Source: Iningainema tapete BLCC-T55 (lineage in GTDB: Bacteria; Cyanobacteriota; Cyanobacteriia; Cyanobacteriales; Nostocaceae). From it: a DNA stretch of 64,000 nucleotides. Numbering within the stretch: the first letter of the stretch is position 1; each line of letters starts with the position of its first letter. Position numbers and translations under genes: made by a program. Positions 34,501 to 42,372 of this stretch are shown in pieces. The stretch lies in contig NZ_JACXAE010000025.1 in assembly GCF_014698965.1 (NCBI RefSeq), positions 1 to 64,000 of the forward strand. Reading direction: 5' to 3'. Under the pieces are notes generated by a model that was not told where the DNA came from, did not search any database, and saw nothing but the letters and a program-made list of their open reading frames with translations.

Positions 34501-35894
34501 CGATCATCAGCCCGATAAGTATCATCTAGGTAAGGCGGATTAGTTGCTTCATCAAAAATTCTCCTCTTGGTATATACATCTCTTGTTTTCCATTGTGGAT
34601 CCAGATATGATGTATTTGTTGAGTCAGTAGTACCTCTGGCTTTAAATATATCCTGTGTAAACAAAGCAACAGGATCAAGAGCAAGGTCATCTGGGTTGAT
34701 AGTAGAACCTGAAGGTAACTCAATAGAATCTAATTCTGGTTTAAATTGTTCGTCTTCGGTTGGGGGAGTGCCATTAGCGTTATATAAGTCAAATCTCGAA
34801 TCACCACCAAATTGTTGCAAATTCAATCTGCCTGCTATGAATTGACCTTGAAAGGTTACATTACCCGTTGCTTGATCTGTGTACCTGCTAGTTGTTACTT
34901 TAGAATCATTTGGTGAAGTATTGACGCAAGAAGCAGTAGAACTAATTAAGTAGGATCTAAAAGTACCAAATGGTCCAAAGAAGAAATTGCCGTCACTGTG
35001 CATAGCTCCATTCCATCTAAGTGTTGGAGCATTAAATAGTTCTAAGTCGTAGCGGAAGTAAGCTCCCCATTTGTTACCTTTATCCGCTTGTTTATCCTGT
35101 TGGAGTTCAAGTGTTGCTACGGTTCGATTTGGTGTATTCGCATTTTCAACAACAAAGGCAGTAATTTGAAAAGTTTTGGCTAAAGTAGCAGATGTAATGG
35201 GTTCCCAATCTCTTTCATTTGACGCTAATTGAACTGCACCACCGCATCCGGTTGTTGAAGATTTGTTTGTGTTTACTGGACCGTTGCGAACTACCAAGTA
35301 ATCCGCTTTGGTATTAGCGTTATCTCTTATATTTGCAACAGTAGTACCACTTGAGTTTGTTACTTGTTTTTTAAAGATAATTGAGTAGACAATAGTTTTC
35401 CCGTTTTCTTGGAAATACCAGCCAATGCCGGGGTTGTTATCAGGGTCTTTGAAATCTACCAAGCGTGTCTCACCTGGGAGCGTATAAGTGTCAGCAGTGC
35501 CAGTGGCAGGTGCTTGGAGTATGCTCTGTATAACACTATCTGAAGGTATCCCTGCTGGTAAACGAGTATCTTGTCTGAAAAGGTACTCCAGTTTGGACTT
35601 GGCACGTTCAATTGCTGGCGTAGCTGAATTATATATTACTTGCTGCTTACGTTCACTAATGACTTGACTAGTACGACTGAAAGTGCGAAAGACTAAAGCT
35701 GTGATTGCCAAAGTCACAACTAAAATCACCATGACCGTAGTTGGCAGCACAAACCCGCCTTGAAGATGCCGCCGAGAACTTATAAGTAAAATACGCAAAA
35801 ACCATTGAGGGTCAGGTGTTGTTGCTGTTTTATTTAATGTAACAACTTTTTGCCAAAAGCGGGTAAATGCTCTGGTGTATTTGTGCTTGGTCAT
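31521..35894 (-). CDS. hpsA: hormogonium polysaccharide biosynthesis protein HpsA
   Basis: 1457 residues, the size of HpsA in Nostoc. The N-terminus is basic, then LQGGFVLPTTVMVILVVTLAITALVFRTF (about 45-73), a prepilin-like single membrane segment with Gly-Phe at the junction, as in PilX-type minor pilins. The rest is a very long exported region with many Asp/Asn/Thr/Pro loops and scattered cysteines, plus a PilX-like start (SATPAIERAKSKLEYLF). First gene of the hpsA-B-C-pseudopilin operon and required for hormogonium polysaccharide in Nostoc (family knowledge). Divergent from two HpsE-type genes across 405 bp, where promoters must lie. Confidence 0.88.
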   Translation of the reverse strand: MTKHKYTRAFTRFWQKVVTLNKTATTPDPQWFLRILLISSRRHLQGGFVLPTTVMVILVVTLAITALVFRTFSRTSQVISERKQQVIYNSATPAIERAKSKLEYLFRQDTRLPAGIPSDSVIQSILQAPATGTADTYTLPGETRLVDFKDPDNNPGIGWYFQENGKTIVYSIIFKKQVTNSSGTTVANIRDNANTKADYLVVRNGPVNTNKSSTTGCGGAVQLASNERDWEPITSATLAKTFQITAFVVENANTPNRTVATLELQQDKQADKGNKWGAYFRYDLELFNAPTLRWNGAMHSDGNFFFGPFGTFRSYLISSTASCVNTSPNDSKVTTSRYTDQATGNVTFQGQFIAGRLNLQQFGGDSRFDLYNANGTPPTEDEQFKPELDSIELPSGSTINPDDLALDPVALFTQDIFKARGTTDSTNTSYLDPQWKTRDVYTKRRIFDEATNPPYLDDTYRADDRYGPNPTYDGKPITISQVKIPSGSKVGDVIPTTDTNYTALTRNTPPDPKSPEALGLDGYWERRAVTGGLRVLVGQRLELGNPLAPASNLPSNREHEFLQRRTQRDNVAAVQATAVYHYKSANGTTPVACVATTVHPGTAETLKRSATFETIKFKTATGDQEYIINDFFTGRGTNGWEFSVPTNSTALAPARQNLANFAGDTHGAFPPKQDTAASQAVAGLQVTHPYPEFTSYGDFSNLRRSLTGTSIADQSYRDTANCLLGMLAYNISYLNDYDYAQNWDNTNATVQLLDNLDAALAAAAGTVGARDPERAIKALQDNITSTNNQTYLPIKKQLIQLARLIATKEQVDLDRQNALGYTCDNAKFINAAVTALDKLCPSRAGAGYSQNDVKYKALYYIFPFSDHPEDRSDSYITGINPVSLATRYQAISNTDLSTIKIIPQALANWKVPKFPLNSTQINSIPGQPDSLPNSNKPGLNNLIKYVDAAGTETYYQVPFKDAALFNGREMMSVRVLDIDLDLLRSNNAPGGDQWLPTNDNTATDPNAPPPNGIVYAFREDAVREDAIARPAGSGMNAIPGGSSSDPDISTVNPTGNGITTKPVDYLPDPDRRPYGFRLKNGSNISRGTNTAGMSFVSDNPVYIQGDLNLHSTDGTNNPMKLLEEFKNDPPENTIPDNNGKLKDDWSNFYTRDRKDDRFAKPTDDTWRPTEVLGDSVTVLSNNFCDGSIEDGIIYPGIIFPAAILNSEYGCDSAALFTSYLNQNRPSAKLADLNPVGTSWLRENPLDSGSPIKISPDGKPWYKTSINDKEYELIPHPLGGTPPSSYLRFADNDPYCGVPSNRKCVGTASTTRVNAIIVQNIIPSRAGQSYGGFHMFPRMIENWDGKDLFMAGAFIQLRFSTQATGPFDQDAWEPSQTPLSTGNPHEYNFYFLPPNRRWGYDVALQYQTAGPVARRFSVPGNTRSEVYRELAVDDPYIQKLRCAKDSAGNQIDPTASCS

Positions 35895-36299
35895 AAATGC
35901 GCTATTAAAACCAAAATTTTTATGGCAAAGACCTGTGCTTTTGTAAAAACACTATATTTCAGCAGTAGTATCGGAATTTGTCCGAATAATGCTTATAAGT
36001 TGAGATTACCCAATTTTCCAAAAAAACTATCACTTCACAATTACAAAATTCTTTTACTACAGATGCCTATAAATGTGATGGTACAGGGTGTTATTTTTTC
36101 CGGTCATCTGGGTAATCTAAACATAAGGACGAAGGTTTCATCCTTTACTATTCTTCCAGCTACATGCTTTAGAGCGGTTTTTGTCACCTAAATAACCCGT
36201 AAATCAGAAAATCTTCAAGCAACACGCTCACATCTGGTTGAGAAAGTGCTGTTGCTGTTAATCCATATTTGCTAATGATTGCAAGATATGACCAAATGC
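35895..36299. other. divergent hpsA / hpsE promoter region
   Basis: About 405 bp with no gene. It must carry the hpsA promoter (minus) and that of the HpsE-type operon (plus). One small inverted repeat, TCGGA-ATTTG-TCCGA, is at about 35970. No -10/-35 pair stands out. Confidence 0.5.
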
Positions 36300-37256
36300 A
36301 TGGACTTTACTGTAGCTATTTGCACCTATAACGGAGAAAACCGTTTGCCGGAAGTGTTGGAGCTACTACGAAATCAAGTTCTCACAGAAAACCTCTCCTG
36401 GGAAGTTATTGTTATCGATAACAACAGTACAGACAACACTGCCAAAATTGTCCAACAATATCAAACAAATTGGTCAGCTACTAATCCCTTAATTTATTGC
36501 TTTGAACCACAACAAGGTGCAGGGTTTGCCAGAAAAAGGGCAATTAGTGAGAGTCATGCCGAACTAATTGGCTTTCTAGATGACGACAACTTGCCCAAGC
36601 TTGATTGGGTTGCAGTTGCTTATACTTTTGGAAAAGAGTATCCAAGAGCAGGAGCCTATGGAAGCCAAATTCACGCTGATTATGAAGTACAACCACCGGA
36701 TAATTTTGCTCGAATTGCGCCATTTTTAGCAATTACAGAACGTGGTTCTCAGCCTCTACTGTATCATCCTAGCAAAAAATTACTACCTCCTTCAGCTGGG
36801 CTTGTTGTACGTAAACAGGCTTGGCTGGAGAGCGTTCCCAATCACTGTATTTTAACAGGCAGAGTTAAGGGGAATATGCTGACTAGTGAAGATATAGAAG
36901 TTTTGTCCTATATCCAAAAAACTGGTTGGGAAATCTGGTACAACCCCGCAATGCAGCTTTTTCACAAAATACCAAGTTGGCGCTTACAAAGGAACTATTT
37001 AATCCCTTTTTTTCGTGGTATTGGACTTAGCCGCTATGTCACCCGGACAGCCAGTCTTAAACCTTGGCTCAAACCGTTGGTAATGGTTGCTTATACGATC
37101 AACGACCTGCGTAAAATTACATTACACCTACTCAAATATCGCAACAAAATAAAGACTGATATAGTAGCTGCTTGTGAAATGCAGCTAATGTTTAGTAGCC
37201 TGCTCAGTCCTATTTACTTGTGGCAAAAAGGATATTTTAAACTTAAGAAACAATGA
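36300..37256 (+). CDS. hpsE: HpsE-type GT2 glycosyltransferase (c)
   Basis: About 318 residues from ATG 36300 (MDFTVAICTYNGENRLPEVL), the usual HpsE start; ATG 36288 and TTG 36279 are in frame upstream. Motifs as in the other three: VIDNNSTDNTAKIVQQYQ, GFLDDDNLPKLDW (DxD), LLPPSAGLVVRKQAW, MLTSEDIEVLSYIQKTGWEIWYNP and HKIPSWRLQRNYL. The first gene of a plus-strand set diverging from hpsA; its TGA overlaps the next ATG (ATGA), so coupled translation is likely. It should add sugars to the same polysaccharide, perhaps with different donor or linkage choice. Confidence 0.87.
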   Translation: MDFTVAICTYNGENRLPEVLELLRNQVLTENLSWEVIVIDNNSTDNTAKIVQQYQTNWSATNPLIYCFEPQQGAGFARKRAISESHAELIGFLDDDNLPKLDWVAVAYTFGKEYPRAGAYGSQIHADYEVQPPDNFARIAPFLAITERGSQPLLYHPSKKLLPPSAGLVVRKQAWLESVPNHCILTGRVKGNMLTSEDIEVLSYIQKTGWEIWYNPAMQLFHKIPSWRLQRNYLIPFFRGIGLSRYVTRTASLKPWLKPLVMVAYTINDLRKITLHLLKYRNKIKTDIVAACEMQLMFSSLLSPIYLWQKGYFKLKKQ

Positions 37257-38245
37257 ACTTGATAAACTTTACCGTAGCAATTCCTACTTATAATGGAGTG
37301 AATCGATTTCCAAAAGTTTTAGAGTATTTGCAAAAGCAAACAGAAGTTGAAAAACTTACTTGGGAAATTATTATTGTTGATAATAATAGTACTGATGATA
37401 CAGCGAAGGTAGTTCATGACTTTCAAAAAACTTGGAACAAGCCGTATCCTTTAAGATATATTTTTGAACCTGAACAAGGAGCAGGATTTGCCCGACAACG
37501 TGCCATAGTGGAAGCAAGGGGGGAAATCGTCGGTTTTTTAGATGATGATAATCTACCTGCACCTAATTGGATTATAGAAGCTTTCAAGTTTGCGATCGCT
37601 CATTCTCAAGTTGGAGCATATGCTAGCCAAATTCATGGTATTTTTGAAGTAGAACCACCCGAAGATATTAAACCTATTTTATTTTATCTTGCTATTACTG
37701 AAAGGGGTGACAAACCTCATATATACGAACCTAGTCGTAAGGGATTTCCTCCTTCGGCTGGCTTAGTTGTACGTAGAAATGCATGGATAGACAATGTTCC
37801 TCATCGCCTTTTTCTAGTAGGTAGAGTTGGTTCATCTATGTTAGGAAGTGAAGATGCAGAAGCTTTACTATATATTCATAGAGCCGGGTGGGAAATTTGG
37901 TATAACCCAAAAATGGAAGTAGACCACATTATTCCATCTTGGCGATTAGAAAAAGATTACCTAATTTCCTTAATGCGTGGTATTGGTTTAGCTCGTTATC
38001 ATTTGCGTATGCTACTTCTTAAAACTTGGCAAAGACCCTTTGCTTTCTGTATATATTTCACTAACGATTTTCGCAAATTATTATTTTATTTTTTTAAAAA
38101 AAGAAAGTCTTTAAAGAGTAATATTGTTGCTGCCTGCGAAATGGAAAGACTTACCTCTACTTTAGCCAGCCCCTTCTTTTTATTGCTACTAAGGACTAAA
38201 AGATTTGCCAAATTATCAGCTTTTTTTACCAATCAAATTTTTTAA
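37253..38245 (+). CDS. hpsE: HpsE-type GT2 glycosyltransferase (d)
   Basis: 330 residues, ATG overlapping the previous stop by 4 bp. Starts MNLINFTVAIPTYNGVNRFP and carries IIVDNNSTDDTAKVVHDFQ, GFLDDDNLPAPNW (DxD), GFPPSAGLVVRRNAW, MLGSEDAEALLYIHRAGWEIWYNPK and HIIPSWRLEKDYL. The fourth HpsE paralogue in this locus. The C-terminal region has an amphipathic or hydrophobic run (LTSTLASPFFLLLLRT), shared by the others and consistent with membrane attachment. Followed by GT4 and GT2 genes in the same direction. Confidence 0.87.
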   Translation: MNLINFTVAIPTYNGVNRFPKVLEYLQKQTEVEKLTWEIIIVDNNSTDDTAKVVHDFQKTWNKPYPLRYIFEPEQGAGFARQRAIVEARGEIVGFLDDDNLPAPNWIIEAFKFAIAHSQVGAYASQIHGIFEVEPPEDIKPILFYLAITERGDKPHIYEPSRKGFPPSAGLVVRRNAWIDNVPHRLFLVGRVGSSMLGSEDAEALLYIHRAGWEIWYNPKMEVDHIIPSWRLEKDYLISLMRGIGLARYHLRMLLLKTWQRPFAFCIYFTNDFRKLLFYFFKKRKSLKSNIVAACEMERLTSTLASPFFLLLLRTKRFAKLSAFFTNQIF

Positions 38246-38310
38246 AGTGTTTTTTTTTATTTTCAAATATCATACTTTTGCCCGTAAATTATTTTGATTT
38301 ATTAAGAACT

Positions 38311-39447
38311 ATGCATCTTATTGTTTTAGAAAATGAAGTATCCTCTTTTCGTGGGGGTCAAGAGCGAAGCCTACTAGATGTTTGCCGTGGTTTATATCAT
38401 CGTGGACATAGTATTAGTCTACTTTACATAAAAGAAGGAGACTTACTTAGCCAATATAATGAATTTTGCTCTAATTTAATTCAGGTTAGTAGTTATAGAA
38501 TTGAACGTCGAAAAATAATTCAATCTATAAATAATTTTTTACTGAATAATATTAAACTAAAAACAACTACAGATAGTGTAGTTTACAGTAATCAGTATCA
38601 TGATAGTTTTTTTGCTTATACTTTAGCACTATCTAAAAATATTCCTTTTGTTTGTCATTTGCGATTACCTCCACCACCTTTAAGAACACTTGGTTTTCAA
38701 TGGGGTATTGGAATGCAAGGCGCAAAAAGGTTAATTGCAGTTTCAAATCAGACTAAATTAGATTGGATTAATAGAGGATTTAAGGAAGATAAAATTGATG
38801 TTGTATACAATGGAGTTAACCCAGAAATATTTATTCAAAACTCAGATAATATATCTACATATAAAAATAAATTAGGTATTAATGAAAATACCAGAATTAT
38901 TTCGTATATCGGTAGATTGGATAAAGAAAAAGGGCTTGAAACACTAATTCAAGGATTTGCCTTATTTTTAAAAAGTGACACAAATGCTAAGTTATTAATT
39001 GCAGGAAAACCATTATGCCAGGATAATGATTACAAAAAGCATCTCATAAAACTAACTAATGATTTAGGTATAGAAGAGAATGTTTCATTTCTAGGTCATG
39101 TAAATAATACTATTTCTCTTTATCAAATAAGTGATTGCACTATCTTGCCCAGTTTACATTCTGAACCATTTGGCAGAACTATTATAGAATCAATGGCTTG
39201 TGGAACTCCTGTTGTAGCTAGTCGAACTGGCGGAATTACCGAGATTTTGACTCTTGAGTTTCAAGATGGGCTTTTTGAACCAGGAAACGTACAAGATTTA
39301 GTAACTACTTTAAATATTATGCTAAAAAAGAAAGATTTAGATCCTCATTTGAGTGACAAGTGCAGGAAACACATTTTATGTAATTTTCATTTAGACAGAA
39401 TGGTTGACGGCGTTGAAAAAGTCCTTGTAAAAAGTCTTAAAAATTAA
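38311..39447 (+). CDS. GT4 family glycosyltransferase
   Basis: About 378 residues from ATG 38311; a TTG at 38278 is in frame. GT-B fold retaining enzyme: VSSFRGGQERSLLDVCRGL gives the N-terminal GG loop, RLIAVSNQTKLDWINRGFKEDKIDVVYNGV the linker, IISYIGRLDKEKGLETLIQG starts the donor domain, and the E-x7-E signature EPFGRTIIESMACGTPVVAS binds the nucleotide sugar. Cytosolic or membrane-peripheral. In line with the HpsE genes (c, d), so it probably takes part in the same polysaccharide. Gap to the previous gene 65 bp. AT-rich with A/T-ending codons compared with the core genes. Confidence 0.88.
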   Translation: MHLIVLENEVSSFRGGQERSLLDVCRGLYHRGHSISLLYIKEGDLLSQYNEFCSNLIQVSSYRIERRKIIQSINNFLLNNIKLKTTTDSVVYSNQYHDSFFAYTLALSKNIPFVCHLRLPPPPLRTLGFQWGIGMQGAKRLIAVSNQTKLDWINRGFKEDKIDVVYNGVNPEIFIQNSDNISTYKNKLGINENTRIISYIGRLDKEKGLETLIQGFALFLKSDTNAKLLIAGKPLCQDNDYKKHLIKLTNDLGIEENVSFLGHVNNTISLYQISDCTILPSLHSEPFGRTIIESMACGTPVVASRTGGITEILTLEFQDGLFEPGNVQDLVTTLNIMLKKKDLDPHLSDKCRKHILCNFHLDRMVDGVEKVLVKSLKN

Positions 39448-39455
39448 GTATATAT

Positions 39456-40346
39456 ATGCAATTAAATAATCCAAAAGTATCAGTAATCATACCCAACTAT
39501 AATCACAAAGAGTATTTGGAAAGAGCAATCAATAGTGTTATACATCAGTCGTATACTGATTACGAGATAATTGTTATTGATGATGCTTCAACAGATGATA
39601 GTGTTAATTTTATTCATGATAAATTTCCTAATGTTTGCTTAGTTTCCCTGTCAAAAAATCGTGGTGCAGGTGGAGCGCGAAACGAGGGAATAAATATAGC
39701 AAGGGGTAGCTTTATAGCCTTTTTGGATTCTGATGATGAGTGGGCATCAAATTATTTAGAAACCCAAATCAAGTACATTGAAAGTAGTCCAAGTACTATA
39801 TTAGTATGGAGCGGTTGCATCCATCAAAAAAAAGATGGTACTGTAGAAAAATTTAGTTGCAAGCCTTGGCTGCAATATCCCAATTTAACTTATCATTTGT
39901 TATCTGAAAACTTTATACTCACACCATCAATAGTAATGGTACGAACAGACTTTTTGAAACAGGCTGATTGCTTTAATGAAAGTCTAAGAATATGTGCAGA
40001 CAAAGAGCTATTTTTAAAATTATTTTGTTTGGGTGAAGTAGCTCATGTTCCTCATTACCTTGTCACAAAATACTGTCATTCGACCAATCTTACAGGCAAT
40101 TATAAACTTTGGGTAAAAGAGACATTTGATGTATTAGATATATTCTATTCTAACAATTTAAGCGCTCCTTACAAGCACTTTGAAATTGAAACTAGAAGTC
40201 ACAATGCTATGAGATTAGCAAGAATATTATGGCGTGAAAAACGTCAATTTCTATTTGCAACACAACTGCTTTTAAAGGCTTTTTTAATTTCACCTACGTA
40301 TATGAGTAAGCATTTTTTGAAAAAAATCGTTAAAAGTAATACATAA
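39456..40346 (+). CDS. GT2 family glycosyltransferase
   Basis: 296 residues. VSVIIPNYNHKEYLERAINS, QSYTDYEIIVIDDASTDDS, GGARNEGINIARGSFIAFLD with the acidic metal motif LDSDDEW, then CADKELFLKLFCLG. A GT-A fold. The 9-bp gap after the GT4 gene makes an operon very likely. Low GC like the GT4 gene, which may mark the pair as a later addition to the locus. A hairpin at 40405 closes the transcript. Acceptor unknown. Confidence 0.87.
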   Translation: MQLNNPKVSVIIPNYNHKEYLERAINSVIHQSYTDYEIIVIDDASTDDSVNFIHDKFPNVCLVSLSKNRGAGGARNEGINIARGSFIAFLDSDDEWASNYLETQIKYIESSPSTILVWSGCIHQKKDGTVEKFSCKPWLQYPNLTYHLLSENFILTPSIVMVRTDFLKQADCFNESLRICADKELFLKLFCLGEVAHVPHYLVTKYCHSTNLTGNYKLWVKETFDVLDIFYSNNLSAPYKHFEIETRSHNAMRLARILWREKRQFLFATQLLLKAFLISPTYMSKHFLKKIVKSNT

Positions 40347-40404
40347 TAGTGCATTTTTCGCAATTTCTACACTCAAGCTATTTGTGGCGATCACCTGCTT
40401 TCTT

Positions 40405-40438
40405 TAAGAAGACCGAATGTTAGGTTCAGTCTTCTTAA
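40405..40438. terminator. bidirectional hairpin between convergent genes
   Basis: TTAAGAAGAC (40405-40414) pairs exactly with GTCTTCTTAA (40429-40438). The second arm contains the stop codon of the minus-strand Panacea gene; the loop lies past the GT2 stop. Likely ends both transcripts. Confidence 0.55.
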
Positions 40439-40890
40439 TCTTCTTCTTCGACACGCGCTTTGTAATACTCCCTCATAGATTCCTTAGAAATAATCGCATT
40501 ACAGGGAGCATCCATAGACAGTCCATCCCTTGCTTTAATCCAAGGATCTTCTTGGTGAGTCATGCGTTCTAATTCGTAAGCGTCACAAGCAAAGTAGACT
40601 TCTGCAACCTCATTTAAAAAATGAGCAATATTTTCGCTTAACTCTGGCTTTTGCACGTCTTTCAGGATAGGCTGCCACCCAAAGCTCTTGTATTCCCGGT
40701 ATAAAGCAGGAATTACAGGACCATGAACCCACGCTTCAAAATCCTCTTCAAATAGAGGAGTGCCATAAATAGCCAAATACCAAGCCTGAGCATAGTAAAC
40801 CAGCTTCTGTAACTTCAGGTTACTGATATAGGAACCTGTTTCGTTAGCAAGGTGGATGAAGAAGTCTGCCACATTGTAACAGTTAAGCAT
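40435..40890 (-). CDS. Panacea/SocA-like domain protein (DUF4065)
   Basis: 151 residues. NVADFFIHLANETGSYISNLKLQKLVYYAQAWYLAIYG and EEDFEAWVHGPVIPALYREYKSFGW are the landmarks of the Panacea domain (PF13274, GepA/SocA), a chaperone-like antitoxin platform seen with many toxins and in phages. The helical C-terminus contains LERMTHQEDPWIKAR. No toxin is coupled in the usual way; the upstream gene on this strand (40909-41352, 18 bp away) is unrecognised and could be the partner, but that is inference. Confidence 0.85.
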   Translation of the reverse strand: MLNCYNVADFFIHLANETGSYISNLKLQKLVYYAQAWYLAIYGTPLFEEDFEAWVHGPVIPALYREYKSFGWQPILKDVQKPELSENIAHFLNEVAEVYFACDAYELERMTHQEDPWIKARDGLSMDAPCNAIISKESMREYYKARVEEED

Positions 40891-40908
40891 TCTTTTCCCA
40901 ATTAATAA

Positions 40909-41352
40909 CTAGTATATAATTAGTTTACCTTCTGGATATTCACCCTCCCAGCCACAGGGAAAATGTCCTAAGCGGTACCACTCCATCAATTTGATAAAGA
41001 AAGTGTCAGTACTTTGAGTCACAATTTCCACCGCTGCCGCCGCTGCATCATAGGCTACAGCATCAGCTACACTTATCCCCTCTTCAAGTTTGTGACAATC
41101 AATTGATTTTGATGCAGCTTGGAAAGCTTGATCATAAGCAATATCCCAAACTAGATTCATACTATCCACATGCTTATGAAATGAAGCATTTATCCAATTT
41201 TCATTTTGTAGATGTTCCCAAGCATCATTCCAAGAAAATAACTGCTTAACTTCTTGACTATGTATAGACTTCCCAACATTTTTAAACCAAAGAATTGTAT
41301 CCAACTCTTTAATAAAATTTTTAACTTGTGGATTACCAGCTTTTTTTGCCAT
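40909..41352 (-). CDS. hypothetical protein with a start captured from rpmB
   Basis: 147 residues from ATG 41352; the frame stays open to 41454, inside xisI. Residues 1-6 (MAKKAG), and the in-frame upstream codons for KTLKTKELAA, match the C-terminus of ribosomal protein bL28 encoded by rpmB 1 kb away ([16 protein letters not shown]). So the start region is a duplicated rpmB end. The rest is unrecognised: a helical region with WFKNVGKSIHSQEVKQLFSW and an Ala-rich helix VADAVAYDAAAAAVEI, ending GHFPCGWEGEYPEGKLIIY. Possible partner of the Panacea gene downstream. Soluble. Confidence 0.55.
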   Translation of the reverse strand: MAKKAGNPQVKNFIKELDTILWFKNVGKSIHSQEVKQLFSWNDAWEHLQNENWINASFHKHVDSMNLVWDIAYDQAFQAASKSIDCHKLEEGISVADAVAYDAAAAAVEIVTQSTDTFFIKLMEWYRLGHFPCGWEGEYPEGKLIIY

Positions 41353-41394
41353 TGCTGCCAATTCTTTGGTTTTTAGAGTTTTGATTGTCTTGGT
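41335..41394 (-). repeat. rpmB 3'-end fragment (duplication)
   Basis: 60 bp with 55 identical bases to 42394-42453 in rpmB; all five differences are transitions towards A/T in this copy. Direct orientation, 1059 bp apart, with xisI, xisH and a palindromic repeat between. Confidence 0.85.
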
Positions 41395-41401
41395 ATTAAG
41401 T

Positions 41402-41740
41402 TTAACCCACTGCAAAACCTGTATATTGTCGTACTTTGGGATGACGAAACCCAAGTACTATATCTTCTTTACTTACACCTGCTTCTAGTAAATCATTCGC
41501 AACTCCTTCCTCAGTATCGTCGCATTGAATCCAAATTTTATTACCAATTAAATCTAGGTGGATAGGTGTAGTGTGTAGATAATCGTCATTACTCCAACCA
41601 ATGTCTAATACTAAGTAGCGTCCTCTCTCATCATCAAATAAAACTTGAGAGTCATAGCTATCAGGTATAGAAGCACGATATTGGGCATGTTCTTTTAATA
41701 ATTTTTTAATAATTTCCTGATATTTTAATCTGGTATCCAT
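41402..41740 (-). CDS. xisI: XisI family protein
   Basis: 112 residues, full length for XisI, known from Anabaena, where XisH and XisI help XisF excise the fdxN element during heterocyst formation. Motifs: QEIIKKLLKEHAQY, YLVLDIGWSNDDYLHTTPIHLDLIGNKIWIQ, DDTEEGVANDLLEAGVSKEDIVLGFRHPKVRQYTGFAVG. Its first 16 bp overlap the end of xisH, so the pair is coupled. No xisF or element border is here; most xisHI pairs in cyanobacteria are free-standing. Its last codons abut the rpmB fragment. Confidence 0.92.
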   Translation of the reverse strand: MDTRLKYQEIIKKLLKEHAQYRASIPDSYDSQVLFDDERGRYLVLDIGWSNDDYLHTTPIHLDLIGNKIWIQCDDTEEGVANDLLEAGVSKEDIVLGFRHPKVRQYTGFAVG

Positions 41741-42144
41741 TGAACTATTGCCTCTGTTTCTTGGTCAAAAACAACAAGTCGAATAATTTGATTCTTTAGC
41801 AACACTTGTCCCAATTCTATGGTAAACACTCTATTAAAAGTCAATCGAGAAACTGCAAGGTAAAGACTTCTATCTACACCCATTTCATCCAGTACTTGAC
41901 GGTATAAAATATACTGTCCCAAAGCCTGTTCCAAATCCTTTACCTCAGACTCGCCCACAAAACTTTTGACTTCAACAACAATTTTTTCTGTCCCTTTTTC
42001 AGCACTAACTAAACGCTCTGCACCAAGATCAGCCGATAAACGTTTGTTGCCGATTTTTAGTGGGAATGGGTCATGGGTAATTTTCCATCCATCCTTTTGT
42101 AAAGCACGTTTAACGGTATCGTGATAAATGTCTCGCCTAGACAT
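41725..42144 (-). CDS. xisH: XisH family protein
   Basis: 139 residues, full length. MSRRDIYHDTVKRALQKDGWKITHDPF opens it; the core RLSADLGAERLVSAEKGTEKIVVEVKSF has D...ExK spacing (Glu-Val-Lys), the restriction-endonuclease-like fold of XisH. The end is RLVVFDQETEAIVQWIPD. XisH accompanies XisI in fdxN element excision control, though the biochemical role is open. Coupled with xisI (16-bp overlap). The pair plus a palindromic repeat sits between rpmB and its duplicated end. Confidence 0.93.
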   Translation of the reverse strand: MSRRDIYHDTVKRALQKDGWKITHDPFPLKIGNKRLSADLGAERLVSAEKGTEKIVVEVKSFVGESEVKDLEQALGQYILYRQVLDEMGVDRSLYLAVSRLTFNRVFTIELGQVLLKNQIIRLVVFDQETEAIVQWIPD

Positions 42145-42275
42145 GCCAATCTCTTCTCTATTTTAGCATCCTTTAAATACTTTTAAAAGCGCGATCGCCT
42201 AGATCGAAATAATCGCCAAAGCTACAGCCATAAAACAGGGCATTACCAGTTTCAAACCAACAACGAGAGAAGATG

Positions 42276-42340
42276 TAGCCTGCGCAGGCAGGCTTTGTAA
42301 TTTAAGCCCCACCCTTCTAGGGTGAGGGCGATTCCATCCC
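42276..42340. repeat. AGCCTGCGCAGGCAGGCT repeat, partial copy
   Basis: TAGCCTGCGCAGGCAGGCTT then CCCCACCCTT/AGGGTGAGGG. Same family as 1641-1710 and 9084-9255. Lies between xisH and rpmB. Confidence 0.7.
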
Positions 42341-42372
42341 CGTTCTCGCTGCTGATTGTATAATTTAAAACC

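Noticed and set aside
41402-42144. Border of an fdxN-like excision element because xisH/xisI are present
   Set aside because: No xisF recombinase and no interrupted nif or fdx gene; free-standing xisHI pairs are common.
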